From: Bacteroidales bacterium
GTDB lineage: Bacteria; Bacteroidota; Bacteroidia; Bacteroidales; Rikenellaceae
Assembly (NCBI GenBank): GCA_910575495.1
Contig: CAJTFS010000001.1
Location: forward strand, 372,001-436,000
Direction of reading: 5' to 3'
DNA: 64,000 bases
Below are positions 42,027 to 50,860 of this stretch, piece after piece. Numbering within the stretch: position 1 is the first letter of the stretch; each line of letters begins with the position of its first letter. The notes beneath the pieces were generated by a model, which had not been told where the DNA came from, made no database searches, and worked only from the letters and a program-made list of their open reading frames with translations. The position numbers and the translations under genes are program-made.

Positions 42027-43289
42027 TTATTCGCGGATGGCCGCCACACCGGGCAGGTCGCCGAACTCGATGTATTCGAGCAGCGCACCGCCGCCCGTCG
42101 AGATGTAGGAGACCTGATCGGCCAGACCGAACTTGTTGATGCAGGCCACCGAGTCGCCGCCGCCGATGAGCGAATAGGCGCCGTTCTTGGTAGCCTCGGC
42201 GATGGCCAGCGCCACCTCCTTGGAACCCGTAGCGAACTTATCGATCTCGAAGACGCCCACGGGACCGTTCCAAAGGATGGTCTTGCAGCCGAGGATATGC
42301 TCGCGGAAGGCCTTCTTGCCCTCGTCGGCGATGTCGACACCCTCCCAGCCGTCGGGAATGTCGTTGGCCGGAGCGGTCTTGGTGTTGGCGTTCTGCGAGA
42401 AATCGTCGGCGATGAGCGCATCGGACGACATGACGAGTTTCACGCCCTTCTGCTTGGCCAGCTCCAGGATTTCGAGCGCCACGGGGAACATGTCGGGCTC
42501 GCAGATCGAGTTGCCGACCTTGCCGCCCTGCGCTGCGGCGAACGTATAGGTCATGCCGCCGCCGATGACGATCGAATCGCACTTCTCGATCAAGGCTTTG
42601 ATGACGCCGATCTTCGACGACACCTTCGAACCGCCGATGATGGCGCAGAACGGGCGCGCGGGGTTCTCCATGACGGCGGCGATGGCCTTCACCTCGCGCT
42701 CCATCAGGTAGCCGAACATCTTGTCGTTGGGGAAGTACTTGGCAATGAGGTAGGTCGATGCGTGCTTGCGGTGCGCCGTGCCGAACGCGTCGTTGATGTA
42801 GCAGTCGCCCAGCGAAGCGAGCTTCTTGACGAACTCCTTCTGCGGACCCTCCTTCAGCGCCTTCTTGGCGGCGTCCTTCTCCTCCTTGGTGGCATCTTCG
42901 GCCAGACCGCGGGGCTTGCCCTCCTCCTCGGCGTAGAAACGCAGGTTTTCGAGCAGCAGCACCTCGCCGGGCTTCAACGCCTTGGCCATTTCGGCGGCCT
43001 TGTCGCCCATGCAGTCGCCGGCGAAAGCGACCTTCACGCCGAGGTTCTTCTCGACGGCAGGCACGATCTGCTCGAGCGAATACTTGGGATCGGGATTCTT
43101 CTTGGGACGTCCCATGTGCGACATCAGAATCACCGAACCGCCCTCCGACAGCACCTTCTTGATGGTCGGCACGGCCGCACGGATGCGGGTGTCGTCGGTC
43201 ACCTGGCCCTTGTCGTCGAGGGGCACGTTGAAATCCACACGGATAAGCGCGCGCTTACCCTTGAAATCGTAGTTGTCGATCGAAATCAT
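42027..43289 (-). CDS. pgk: Phosphoglycerate kinase
   Basis: 420 aa. Cytoplasmic glycolytic enzyme converting 1,3-bisphosphoglycerate and ADP to 3-phosphoglycerate and ATP. The N-terminal substrate domain has [16 protein letters not shown] near residues 12-28 and LMSHMGRPK near 56-64. The nucleotide domain has [12 protein letters not shown] near 211-222 and ends in [16 protein letters not shown] and [14 protein letters not shown]. Single-gene unit; a TAAATTTG box 60 nt upstream (on the - strand, near 43350) is a possible promoter. Confidence 0.98.
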   Translation of the reverse strand: MISIDNYDFKGKRALIRVDFNVPLDDKGQVTDDTRIRAAVPTIKKVLSEGGSVILMSHMGRPKKNPDPKYSLEQIVPAVEKNLGVKVAFAGDCMGDKAAEMAKALKPGEVLLLENLRFYAEEEGKPRGLAEDATKEEKDAAKKALKEGPQKEFVKKLASLGDCYINDAFGTAHRKHASTYLIAKYFPNDKMFGYLMEREVKAIAAVMENPARPFCAIIGGSKVSSKIGVIKALIEKCDSIVIGGGMTYTFAAAQGGKVGNSICEPDMFPVALEILELAKQKGVKLVMSSDALIADDFSQNANTKTAPANDIPDGWEGVDIADEGKKAFREHILGCKTILWNGPVGVFEIDKFATGSKEVALAIAEATKNGAYSLIGGGDSVACINKFGLADQVSYISTGGGALLEYIEFGDLPGVAAIRE

Positions 43290-43444
43290 AGTTGTTTGAC
43301 TGTTAAATATTTCGTAGTTCGTTAACGTTACGTGCGCTGCGCCGCAAATTTAATGAAAAAATTCAAGAATTGCGTTATAAAATTAACAATTAACGATCCG
43401 CCCGACCCCGAAAGGCCGCTGTCCGGCACGAAACACCGACAGCG

Positions 43445-44767
43445 TCAATACTTGTACCTCAACCACTTGGCCAGTTCGCGGAACGTGGGTTTCTTGCCGT
43501 ACATGAAGATTCCGACGCGGTAGATTTTGGCCGCCAGCCACACCATCCCCACGAACGAAACATAGAGCAGCGCCAGCGACAGGACGATTTCCCACATCGG
43601 GATGTCGTAAGGGATGCGGGCCATCATCACCACGGGCGACGTGAGCGGAATCATCGAGAACCAGAACGCCAGCTGCGAATTGGGGTCCTTGATCACGGCG
43701 AACATCGCGAAAAGCGCCAGAATGACGGGCAGCGTAACGGGCAGCTGGAGCTGCGAGGCGTCCTGCACGCTGTCGACGGCCGAACCCACGGCGGCGAACA
43801 TCGCCGAGTAGAGCAGGTAGCCCCCGAATACGAAGAGCAGCAGGCAGACGAATATCTTCACTACATAACCCATGTCGGTCATCGCCGCCACGGCAGACAG
43901 CATGGTCGGGTCCATGCCGCCTGCAGCGGCCGCGTCGGGCAGCCCCGCCTGCATGGCCTGCGCCCCGGCCATCACGTCGGAAGGCATCAGCGAGGGAATC
44001 AGCACGCTGCCGACGCCGCATATCAGCACGGCCCACACCACGATCTGCACCACAGCGACCATCGCCACGCCCAGAATCTTGCCCAGCATCAGGTCGAACG
44101 GCCGCACCGACGACACCATGACCTCCAGCACGCGGCTGTTCTTCTCCTCGATGACCGACTGCATGACCATCGAACCGTAGATCAGCAGGAACATGTAGAG
44201 CACGAAACCCAACACGTATCCCAGCACCGTGGCCACCACCGACGACTGCGCCTGCGAATTCTCCTCCTGCGACTTGTCGTTGCGATAGGTCTGCATCACG
44301 ACCGTCGTCTTCACGTCGTCGAGTATCTGCGAGAGGTTCCCGATGTTGTAGCCCTTGAGCTTTTCGGCTTCCAGAATCTGTTCGATCTGCCCCGTGATGG
44401 TGCTCTCGACCGTCAGCGACGACGATGAATTGGCGTACAGACGTACGTTGTTGGGGTTGGTCAGAATGTCGCTGCCGATGCAGAGTACCCCGAAACGATC
44501 GGTCAGCTCGCGCCGGGCCTCGTCGGCCGCAAGGTCCGTCGGCTCGAACACCAGTTCGTCGCCGCTCTGCAGCCGGGAGGCCACCAGGCCGCTCTCGTCG
44601 ACCACGGCGATGCGCTTTCGGTCGCCGCGCGAAAACTGCATGATGAGCGCCGGAGCGGCCATCAGACCGAGCATCAGCACAGGCATCAGCAGGGTAGTGA
44701 CAATGAAAGATTTCTTGCGGACGCGCTCGTTGAATTCGCGCTGTACGATAAGAAAAATGTTGGACAT
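43445..44767 (-). CDS. ABC transporter permease, NatB/ABC-2 type
   Basis: 440 aa. First helix at about residues 20-42 (FIVTTLLMPVLMLGLMAAP), then a large extracytoplasmic domain of about 140 residues, then five further helices from about 175, ending with VGIFMYGKKPTFRELAKW. The opening NIFLIVQREFNERVRKKSF is typical of NatB/YhaP permeases. With the ATPase encoded upstream (44971-45894) it forms an exporter of unknown substrate; NatAB exports sodium in Bacillus, but that cannot be transferred safely. Between them lies a 58-aa membrane protein gene. Confidence 0.9.
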   Translation of the reverse strand: MSNIFLIVQREFNERVRKKSFIVTTLLMPVLMLGLMAAPALIMQFSRGDRKRIAVVDESGLVASRLQSGDELVFEPTDLAADEARRELTDRFGVLCIGSDILTNPNNVRLYANSSSSLTVESTITGQIEQILEAEKLKGYNIGNLSQILDDVKTTVVMQTYRNDKSQEENSQAQSSVVATVLGYVLGFVLYMFLLIYGSMVMQSVIEEKNSRVLEVMVSSVRPFDLMLGKILGVAMVAVVQIVVWAVLICGVGSVLIPSLMPSDVMAGAQAMQAGLPDAAAAGGMDPTMLSAVAAMTDMGYVVKIFVCLLLFVFGGYLLYSAMFAAVGSAVDSVQDASQLQLPVTLPVILALFAMFAVIKDPNSQLAFWFSMIPLTSPVVMMARIPYDIPMWEIVLSLALLYVSFVGMVWLAAKIYRVGIFMYGKKPTFRELAKWLRYKY

Positions 44768-44779
44768 GGACTCGTGATT

Positions 44780-44956
44780 TTACTGTTTATTCTGCGCCGA
44801 TGCGAACAGGACGGCACCGACCGACATGAAGATGATGACCCAGATCAAGGAGACGGCCGCCTTTTCGACCGTCGCGCGCCAGATCAGACCGGCGAGACCG
44901 CAGGCGAAAAGGAGGGCTCCGGAGAACATCAGCAAGGTCTTCTCTGCTTTTTTCAC
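44780..44956 (-). CDS. Small two-helix membrane protein in ABC operon
   Basis: 58 aa, GTG start at 44956, 14 nt after the ATPase gene; it ends 12 nt before the permease start. It encodes VKKAEKTLLMFSGALLFACG, then a loop LIWRATVEKAA, then a second helix VSLIWVIIFMSVGAVLFA and a polar end. The tight spacing, same strand and two clear hydrophobic helices argue that it is real although short. It may assist or stabilise the exporter. I know no named family. Confidence 0.7.
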   Translation of the reverse strand: MKKAEKTLLMFSGALLFACGLAGLIWRATVEKAAVSLIWVIIFMSVGAVLFASAQNKQ

Positions 44957-44970
44957 GGTTGCAGGATTTT

Positions 44971-45894
44971 TCAGAGCGTGCCGTTGACGGCCCGGATGAA
45001 GATATCGTTCATCGAGGGAATCACTTCGTGGAACGACCGCAGCTCGACGGCCTCGTTGAGCGCCGCGATGACGCGCCGCACTTCACCTCCGTCGGCAACC
45101 TGCAGCCGGAGCGTGCGATAAGCCGACTCCTCGGCTTCGGCATCGAGAATCCGGCATTGCAGTTCGCCGGCGACCCGTCGCAGGGTCTCCTCCTCGCCCC
45201 GGTAGGCCACTTCGAAAACATTGGCGCCATGCCGGCGGCGGATGTCGTCCACACGGCCCGAAAGGATGTTGTGCGACTTGTTGATCAACGTAATATGGTC
45301 GCAGATCTCCTCCACCGACGACATGTTGTGCGTCGAGAAGATGACCGTCGCCCCCTTGTCGCGCAAGGCCAGAATCTCCTCTTTCAGCAGATTGGCGTTG
45401 ATGGGGTCGAAACCCGAAAACGGCTCGTCGAAGATCAGCAGCTCGGGCTCGTGCAGCACCGTGACGATGAACTGCACCTTCTGCGCCATGCCCTTGGAGA
45501 GCTCCTCGACCTTCTTGTCCCACCAGTCGGCGATGCCGAAACGCTCGAACCAGACCTTGAGCCGCGCCGTGGCATCGCGCCGCGAAAGGCCCTTGAGCCG
45601 AGCGAAGAAGAGCGCCTGCTCGCCGACCTTCATCTTTTTGTAGAGACCGCGCTCCTCGGGCAGATAACCTATGCGCAAGACATCGGCCGGGGCGATTTCG
45701 CGATCGCCGAACAGCACGCGCCCGCTATCGGGGGCCGTGATGCGGTTGATGATGCGGATCAGCGTCGTTTTGCCGGCTCCGTTGGGTCCGAGCAGGCCGT
45801 AGACCGAACCGCGCGGAATGGCCAGCGAGACATCGTCCAGCGCCGTGTGCCGGGCGTAATGCTTGCTGACATGTTCAACTGTTAGCAAATCCAT
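44971..45894 (-). CDS. ABC transporter ATP-binding protein, NatA type
   Basis: 307 aa. Walker A GPNGAGKT at 36-43, signature LSKGMAQ at 132-138 and Walker B LLIFDEP at 152-158, with the D-loop SGFDP and the switch HNMSS near 191. The last 90 residues form the DUF4162-type domain common to exporters of the NatA/YhaQ group. It energises the permease encoded downstream. The promoter at 46098-46127 starts a transcript with a leader of about 200 nt for this three-gene unit. Confidence 0.95.
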   Translation of the reverse strand: MDLLTVEHVSKHYARHTALDDVSLAIPRGSVYGLLGPNGAGKTTLIRIINRITAPDSGRVLFGDREIAPADVLRIGYLPEERGLYKKMKVGEQALFFARLKGLSRRDATARLKVWFERFGIADWWDKKVEELSKGMAQKVQFIVTVLHEPELLIFDEPFSGFDPINANLLKEEILALRDKGATVIFSTHNMSSVEEICDHITLINKSHNILSGRVDDIRRRHGANVFEVAYRGEEETLRRVAGELQCRILDAEAEESAYRTLRLQVADGGEVRRVIAALNEAVELRSFHEVIPSMNDIFIRAVNGTL

Positions 45895-46097
45895 TTTCGG
45901 AATCTATTTAGGGGTCTTATCGTTTGTTTCGAACGTTCGGCGCACAAGAGCTTCTTCTTTTGCGTCTTTACTGCGTTTCATCCGGACAGCGACCCGCCGA
46001 CATCTTCGGGCGTCGGCCAGCAAACCGACGACGCACCAAGCGGGAAACGACCCGGCGAGAGGAGAACATACGTCCGCACTGCGAGGTATTGTCGCGG

Positions 46098-46127
46098 CAA
46101 ATATATACACAAATTTTGAATATCAAA
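46098..46127 (-). promoter_or_regulatory. Promoter of the ABC exporter operon
   Basis: On the - strand TTTG (46127-46124), 18 nt, TATATTTG (46105-46098), in an AT-rich patch. The -7 box matches TAnnTTTG. Confidence 0.7.
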
Positions 46128-46207
46128 AAATATTTATCGTTTTTCGATATAAAAAGTAGGGTAGCGACCGCCGCATCCCGACTGAAGGCAACAAAAAGCA
46201 ACTTCGG

Positions 46208-46465
46208 TGCAGATGCTTGGACGCAGCGCACGGAAAGACCGAAAGCACGAGACCCGCTCCCTCCATTCAGCGTCTGCACACTGCTGGCACCTAAAGAGAA
46301 GTAGCACGCATAGGGGCTGCCCGAGAAACGGGGAGACGAAGCAAGGTAATTGCCGCTCGAACCACCGCTCGTCAAGGCTCCCGACGACTCGCGGCGGTAG
46401 CCCGTAGCAGGCGCTGTCAAGCAATCGCTCGGAGGAATGCAGCGGAGGATGCGGAACAATGGTTT
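46208..46465 (-). pseudogene. Orphan DGR-type variable-region cassette (c)
   Basis: Encodes PATGYRRESSGAL, then GGSSGNYLASSP, then SRAFGLSVRCVQASA on the - strand. It shares a 5' block with cassette d (CATTCCTCCGAGCGATTGC, preceded by CATTGTTCCGCA) and the 3' block GTGCGCTGCGTCCA with all others. The frame continues about 50 codons past VRCVQ into AT-rich DNA. Its hairpin element is 460 nt upstream, separated by REP-like units, so the cassette looks older or more disrupted than a and b. Confidence 0.65.
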
Positions 46466-46478
46466 AAGGATATGTCGG

Positions 46479-46535
46479 GCGCAGCCTGCGGGGCACGCTT
46501 GCGGGCCTCCGCTGCGGGAGGCTGCGGCCCGCACG
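46479..46535. repeat. REP/BIME-like element
   Basis: GCAGCCTGCGGGGCACGC and a palindrome GCGGGCCTCCGCTGCGG/GAGGCTGCGGCCCGC. An almost identical unit at 49803-49872 occupies the same place next to cassette d. Confidence 0.75.
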
Positions 46536-46539
46536 GCTC

Positions 46540-46920
46540 AAAGAGCCGAACGACGGCGACGACAGCAAATCGTTCGCAAACTCCGCGGCAGACTGGTGTT
46601 GTCAACTGGCGGCAAAGTGGGAAGATAGAGAGAAAAGATGTTCGGGGCGACCGCGGTTTGCAGAGATAAACACCGGCTTCAGCCGTGCGAGCCGAAGCCC
46701 CGCCCTGCGGAGGCTCGCAGAATTTACAAATCCCCGTTCTTAACGGGGCTCGCCCCGCGGGCTTCGGCACGAGAACATTTGCGCCACCGGTCGACCGCGT
46801 CGGACAAAAAGCCGGTGCCGGTATCTCTGCCGAACCAAAACCGCAAGCCGGCAGCGGCCCGCGTGCAACGCTGCGCACCCGAAACAACTATTTTCTTACA
46901 TAAACCCACCGCGCCATTAC
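46540..46920. repeat. Spacer of cassette unit c
   Basis: No gene. A block with AAACTCCGCGGCAGACTGG and CAACTGGCGGCAAAG (46573-46620) and a block with CACCGGCTTCAGCC, GCCGAAGCCCCGCCCTGCGG (46669-46712) are both repeated beside cassette d (50340-50395 and 50500-50545). Open frames here, including the one with GGASARTAEAGV, recur only because the DNA is duplicated. Confidence 0.6.
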
Positions 46921-46990
46921 GCCGCCAGCGGACTGCTGAATCTGCTAACCACGCTGATGCGAACCATGATCCGCACCACTCCAGGTGTGA
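46921..46990 (-). other. Conserved hairpin element, copy c
   Basis: CCTGGAGTGGTGCGGATC, GGTTCGCATCAGCGTGG: stem TGGTGCG/CGCATCA with one G-U, then AGATTCAGCAGTCCGCTGGC. A TATCTTCG box and T-rich DNA lie just upstream on the - strand. The in-frame peptide here (VRISVVSRFSSPLAA) ends at a stop codon. Confidence 0.6.
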
Positions 46991-47124
46991 AGTTGCCGGG
47001 AGCGAAGATAAAACAAAAATTATTCACACGGAAAATCGGCCAAATCGGATGGCGCCAGAAAGTGGTCCAAAACCCGAGTGTAAGGAGAGACAGGGCATGA
47101 CTGGAGCAGAGACGGAGCGGCGGG

Positions 47125-47190
47125 GCGGGGTGGGATGGGGCCGGGTGAGATGGGGCCGGGTGGGATGGGGCCGGGTGGGATGGGGTGGCA
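47125..47190 (+). repeat. G-rich tandem repeat, potential G-quadruplex
   Basis: About four imperfect copies of a 15-nt unit GGGATGGGGCCGGGT. The many runs of three to four G could fold as quadruplexes on the + strand. It lies in the non-coding gap between hairpin copy c and lrp. Confidence 0.8.
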
Positions 47191-47354
47191 GAACAAGAGA
47201 CAAGACAAGGCGTGAAACGCCCCAAAAACGCCCCGAGCGAAGTTAAGCCCCAACCACCAACAAAGAACAAAGCAAGGGAAAGGGATTCGCCCAAAAAGCA
47301 AAAGACGCAAACCCGGTCCGACCGATCGGTTCCAGCCCGGGTTCGGTCCGTCCA

Positions 47355-47388
47355 ACAAAATCCCCGACGCTCGCAAGCATCGGGGATT
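47355..47388 (-). terminator. Terminator of kbl-lrp
   Basis: A 13-bp stem AATCCCCGATGCT/AGCGTCGGGGATT (one G-U) with a 4-nt loop and TTTTG after it on the - strand, 63 nt beyond the lrp stop. Confidence 0.8.
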
Positions 47389-47450
47389 CAAACACAGCCG
47401 AACAGGGCCGAACAGAGTAGGGTAGGGCGGCCACCCGACGGACCCCGGCT

Positions 47451-47924
47451 TTACGACTCGATAAAATCGACGTTTACCTGCCGCTGGAACGATTCTTCGA
47501 GCGAGATGGTGGTTTCGGTCGTCGCGATACCTTGGATGCGCAGAATGCCCTCGAAAATCGTTTGCATGAGGTGTTCGTTGTCCACGCAGTAGAGCTTCAC
47601 CAGAATATTGCCCTTGCCGGTGACGAAGTGGCACTCCACGATCTCGGGCACCTCCTTCAGATTCTCCACCGTCGGCTTGAGCAGCTGCGGGTCCTTGAGC
47701 GTGATGTTGATGTAGGCGCAGACGTCGAAACCCATGGTTTTGGGATCGACGATCAGCCGGCTGCCCAGAATCACCCCCTGGTCGTGGAGCTTGCGGATGC
47801 GCTGATGGATGGCGGCGCCCGAAATGCCGCATTCGCGCGCGATCTCCAGGAAGGGCATCCGCGCGTTCTTGATCAGATACTTTAGTATCTTACGATCGAT
47901 GGCGTCCAACGTGACTTTCGACAT
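47451..47924 (-). CDS. Lrp/AsnC family transcriptional regulator
   Basis: 157 aa. N-terminal winged helix (about 5-60: LDAIDRKILKYLIKNARMPF, then ISGAAIHQRIRKLHDQGVI) and a C-terminal RAM ligand-binding domain (about 75-150). Such proteins sense amino acids and form octamers on DNA. It begins 12 nt after kbl, so the two are co-transcribed; glycine or threonine are natural candidate ligands, by inference only. It ends before a terminator at 47355. Confidence 0.95.
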   Translation of the reverse strand: MSKVTLDAIDRKILKYLIKNARMPFLEIARECGISGAAIHQRIRKLHDQGVILGSRLIVDPKTMGFDVCAYINITLKDPQLLKPTVENLKEVPEIVECHFVTGKGNILVKLYCVDNEHLMQTIFEGILRIQGIATTETTISLEESFQRQVNVDFIES

Positions 47925-47936
47925 AGGATTTACGCG

Positions 47937-49124
47937 TTATTCGATGACTTTCAGTTCCTTGCCCACCTTCACGAAAGCCGCAATGCAGCGGTCGAGTTGT
48001 TCGGGGGTGTGACCCGCCGACACCTGCACGCGGATGCGGGCCTGCCCCTTGGGCACGACAGGGTAGTAGAAACCCGTTACGAAGACTCCTTCGTCCTGCA
48101 GCCGGGCCGCGAAATCCTGCGACAACTTGGCATCGTAGAGCATCACGGCGCAGATGGCTGACTGCGTGGGCTTGATGTCGAAGCCCGCAGCCATCATCCC
48201 GGCGCGGAAATGCTCCACGTTGGCCACCAGACGGTCGTGCAGTTCGTTGCTCTCGCCGAGCATGCGGAACATCTCGATTCCGGCTCCCACCACGGCGGGA
48301 GGCAGCGAGTTGGAGAAAAGATAGGGGCGCGAACGCTGGCGCAGCATGTCGATGATCTCCTTGCGGCCCGTCGTGAAACCGCCCACGGCACCTCCGAAGG
48401 CCTTGCCCAGCGTACCGGTCAGAATGTCGACCTCTCCGCGCAGGTTGTAAAGTTCGGTGATGCCGCGGCCCGTCTTGCCCAGAACACCGGCCGAATGGCA
48501 CTCGTCGACCATCACCAGAGCGTCGTATTTCTCAGCCAGGGCGCAGATCTTGTCCAGCGGAGCGGCATTGCCGTCCATCGAGAAGACCCCGTCGGTGCAG
48601 ATGATGCGGAAACGCTGCGCCTGCGCTTTCTTGAGGCACTCCTCCAGTTCGGCCATGTCGGCATTGGCATAACGATAGCGCACGGCCTTGCACAGACGCA
48701 CGCCATCGATGATCGACGCATGGTTCAGCGCATCGGAGATGATGGCGTCCTCCTCCGTGAAAAGGGGTTCGAAAACGCCGCCGTTGGCATCGAAGCAGGC
48801 GGCATACAGAATCGTATCCTCCGTGCCGAAATAGTCCGACACGGCCTTTTCCAGCTCCTTGTGCATGTCCTGGCAGCCGCAGATGAAACGCACCGACGAC
48901 ATGCCGTAACCACGGGCGTCCATCGCCTTTTTCGCCGCTTCGATCAGCCGCGCATTGTCCGAAAGACCCAGGTAGTTGTTGGCGCAGAAGTTCAGCACCT
49001 TGCGGCCTGCCACTTCGATCTCGGCCCGCTGGGGCGACTCGATCACGCGTTCCGTCTTGTAGAGACCCGCGGCCTTGATTTCGGCCAGCTCGTGCTGCAG
49101 GTGTTCCTTGATTTTACCGTACAT
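47937..49124 (-). CDS. kbl: Glycine C-acetyltransferase (2-amino-3-ketobutyrate CoA ligase)
   Basis: 395 aa, PLP-dependent alpha-oxoamine synthase. NFCANNYLGLSDN at residues 45-57, VDECHSAGVLGKTGRG at 206-221 and the PLP lysine in GTLGKAFGG (Lys241) identify it. Kbl interconverts 2-amino-3-oxobutyrate plus CoA with glycine plus acetyl-CoA in threonine breakdown; tdh is not adjacent. The related serine palmitoyltransferase is an alternative, but the size and the RFICGCQDMHKELE stretch (80-93) fit Kbl. It leads a two-gene unit with the Lrp-type regulator. Confidence 0.93.
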   Translation of the reverse strand: MYGKIKEHLQHELAEIKAAGLYKTERVIESPQRAEIEVAGRKVLNFCANNYLGLSDNARLIEAAKKAMDARGYGMSSVRFICGCQDMHKELEKAVSDYFGTEDTILYAACFDANGGVFEPLFTEEDAIISDALNHASIIDGVRLCKAVRYRYANADMAELEECLKKAQAQRFRIICTDGVFSMDGNAAPLDKICALAEKYDALVMVDECHSAGVLGKTGRGITELYNLRGEVDILTGTLGKAFGGAVGGFTTGRKEIIDMLRQRSRPYLFSNSLPPAVVGAGIEMFRMLGESNELHDRLVANVEHFRAGMMAAGFDIKPTQSAICAVMLYDAKLSQDFAARLQDEGVFVTGFYYPVVPKGQARIRVQVSAGHTPEQLDRCIAAFVKVGKELKVIE

Positions 49125-49522
49125 GTGAGTTATTTTTGATGAATTTTCCTCGGGAATAGGTCCGACCGGCTACAACAACGGCACAAGCCGCCGGGCAACA
49201 ACCGTTCCGCCCCGATTGGCCGGAGCGCCGCCGATCTTACGCAAAGGTAAGATTAATTTTGCTGAAACGGCTTTTCGGAGGCTTCTTTTTTCGCTGCAAA
49301 GTTACGATTCGTTACCCCGGCCGACCTCCGTTGCCGCGGTCCGAGCACCGGACGACGCCCGCTCCCTGCTCCCCGGCATCATGACCGAGCTATGCTTTCC
49401 CCGTCGCCGAACTATGTTCCGCCGCACTTCGCAGGCCGATCTATCTATGGGCGGCAACATAACTCCAGAAGCCCCGGCATCCCGAAACACGAACCTTTCC
49501 TCACCGGTTCTCAAAAACAGCT
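49125..49522. other. Non-coding gap upstream of kbl
   Basis: No gene. On the - strand TACCTTTG (near 49238-49245) and TAACTTTG (near 49299-49306) are possible -7 boxes for kbl; neither has a clear TTTG at the ideal distance. Confidence 0.5.
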
Positions 49523-49771
49523 GCAGATGCTTGGACGCAGCGCACGGGAAAGCCGCACGAACGGTTGTAGTTGGACAACAGATCCGCCATGTCCGCACCG
49601 AGACGCAACCGGGCACCGTTCGAATGCCCCGACGCATAGGACGAAGAAGCCCACGCATAGCCGCGACCGCCGACGTTGTCCAAGGCTCCCGACCACTCGG
49701 TGCGGTAGCCCGTAGCAGGCGCTGTAAAGCAATCGCTCGGAGGAATGCAGCGGAGGGTGCGGAACAATGGT
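49523..49771 (-). pseudogene. Orphan DGR-type variable-region cassette (d)
   Basis: Encodes PATGYRTEWSGALDNVG, WASSSYASGHSNGA, then NRSCGFPVRCVQASA. It aligns gap-free with cassette a from GYR to VRCVQ. At the DNA level GGGAGCCTTG, GTCGGC and the last 14 bases are identical to a and c, while intervening codons are different. A GTG at 49797 would give a 98-aa product without a signal peptide, so expression is doubtful. Confidence 0.65.
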
Positions 49772-49802
49772 TTTACTGCGAATGTTAATGCAGTCACCTC
49801 GT

Positions 49803-49872
49803 ACGGAATGTCGGGCGCAGCCTGCGGGGCACGCTTGCGGGCCTCCGCTGCGGGAGGCTGCGGCCCGCATGG
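49803..49872. repeat. REP/BIME-like element
   Basis: Near-identical to the unit at 46479-46535, including GCAGCCTGCGGGGCACGC and GAGGCTGCGGCCCGC. Confidence 0.75.
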
Positions 49873-50008
49873 CTCGAAGAGCCGAACGACGGCGACAGCA
49901 AATCGTTCGCCCGGACCGGCTGCGATCGTCCCACCTCGACAACCCTACTTTGTCATTCTGAACGAAGTGGATCGACGAACGCAGCGAGAGCAGAGACCGC
50001 TTGCGGAT

Positions 50009-50136
50009 TATGCCGAGCAAGGAGGAGAAAGACAAACGAAGTGCAGTCAAGAATCTTTTCCCTTGCGAACCAAAGGCCGCGGACGGACTATGCCGAGCAA
50101 GGAGGAAAAAGACAAACGAAGTGCAGTCAAGAATCT
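50009..50136 (+). repeat. Two 47-48 bp direct repeats
   Basis: Copies at 50009-50055 and 50089-50136 begin TATGCCGAGCAAGGAGGA and end GTGCAGTCAAGAATCT, separated by 33 bases. A third, diverged copy lies at 24009-24050. Two copies with this spacing are not a CRISPR array. Confidence 0.8.
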
Positions 50137-50244
50137 GTCTACGTATACTTTTATACAGATTCTTCGTCGATCTTCCGATCTCCTCAGAATGACAATGCTG
50201 TCTTTGCATTGAATCATTTCCTTTCGGGAACTCATTCAAGTGCT

Positions 50245-50297
50245 CGCCCGGGCCGGCTGCGGGGGTCGCGCTTTCAGCGCGAGCCGGCCCCGGGCGC
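50245..50297. repeat. GC-rich nested palindrome (REP-like)
   Basis: Same element as 24263-24316, with inner stem GCGCT/AGCGC instead of GCGCC/GGCGC. Together with its left flank (the ATTCTTCGTCG repeat) it reproduces the order seen at 24.0-24.3 kb. Confidence 0.7.
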
Positions 50298-50299
50298 AA

Positions 50300-50860
50300 G
50301 GCCAAAGACCTTGAAATGCCCATTACTTGTACATTGTTCACAAACTCCGCCGCAGACTGGAATATGCAACTGGCGGCAACGCGGAAAGGTGGAAGGAAAA
50401 GATGTGCGATTTGTTCGCAAATCTACCAACGTCGAATGCAAGCCGAATTCATAGAATCCGGAGCTCTTAGACGGGTAATTGCAGTTTACAGAGCTAAACA
50501 CCGGCTTCAGCCGGGCGAGCCGAAGCCCCGCCCTGCGGAGGCTCGCAAAACTCGCCCCGCGGACTTCGGCACGAAAACAACACAGCGCCGACCGAAGCAG
50601 AGCTTGCGAACTTACAACGTACGCTCTTTCTGAACGAAGCGAACGTAGCCTGCGGAGCAGCGAGTCCGGCGACAGCCGAAGCGGCGAGCTTCCGCGCCGG
50701 GAGGCTGCGGCTCGCGCAACACTGCAAGTTGCAAAAAACAATCTCCAAAAAAACGACTGCAAACAACGCAAGCCTACGAATTGCAAAAACCGCAGAACGA
50801 GAAAAACCGGCGCGAAACAACCGCAAACAAACAACGATTCCTAACCCTCCCGCGCCATTA
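50300..50860. other. Spacer of cassette unit d
   Basis: No supportable gene. It holds the blocks duplicated from unit c (50340-50395, 50500-50570), then a tail of A/C-rich DNA (50700-50840). Long open frames on the - strand are composed of these repeats. Confidence 0.55.

Noticed and set aside
44425..44643. + strand frames opposite the ABC permease
   Set aside because: Shadow frames with no start context; the - strand gene has a full family match.
46417..46887. - strand frame with GGASARTAEAGV, similar to one at 50494-50901
   Set aside because: The similarity comes from duplicated non-coding repeat DNA; there are no coherent domains and frames differ between copies.
50009..50136. CRISPR array
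   Set aside because: Only two copies of 47-48 bp with a 33-bp gap, one diverged relative elsewhere, no cas genes.
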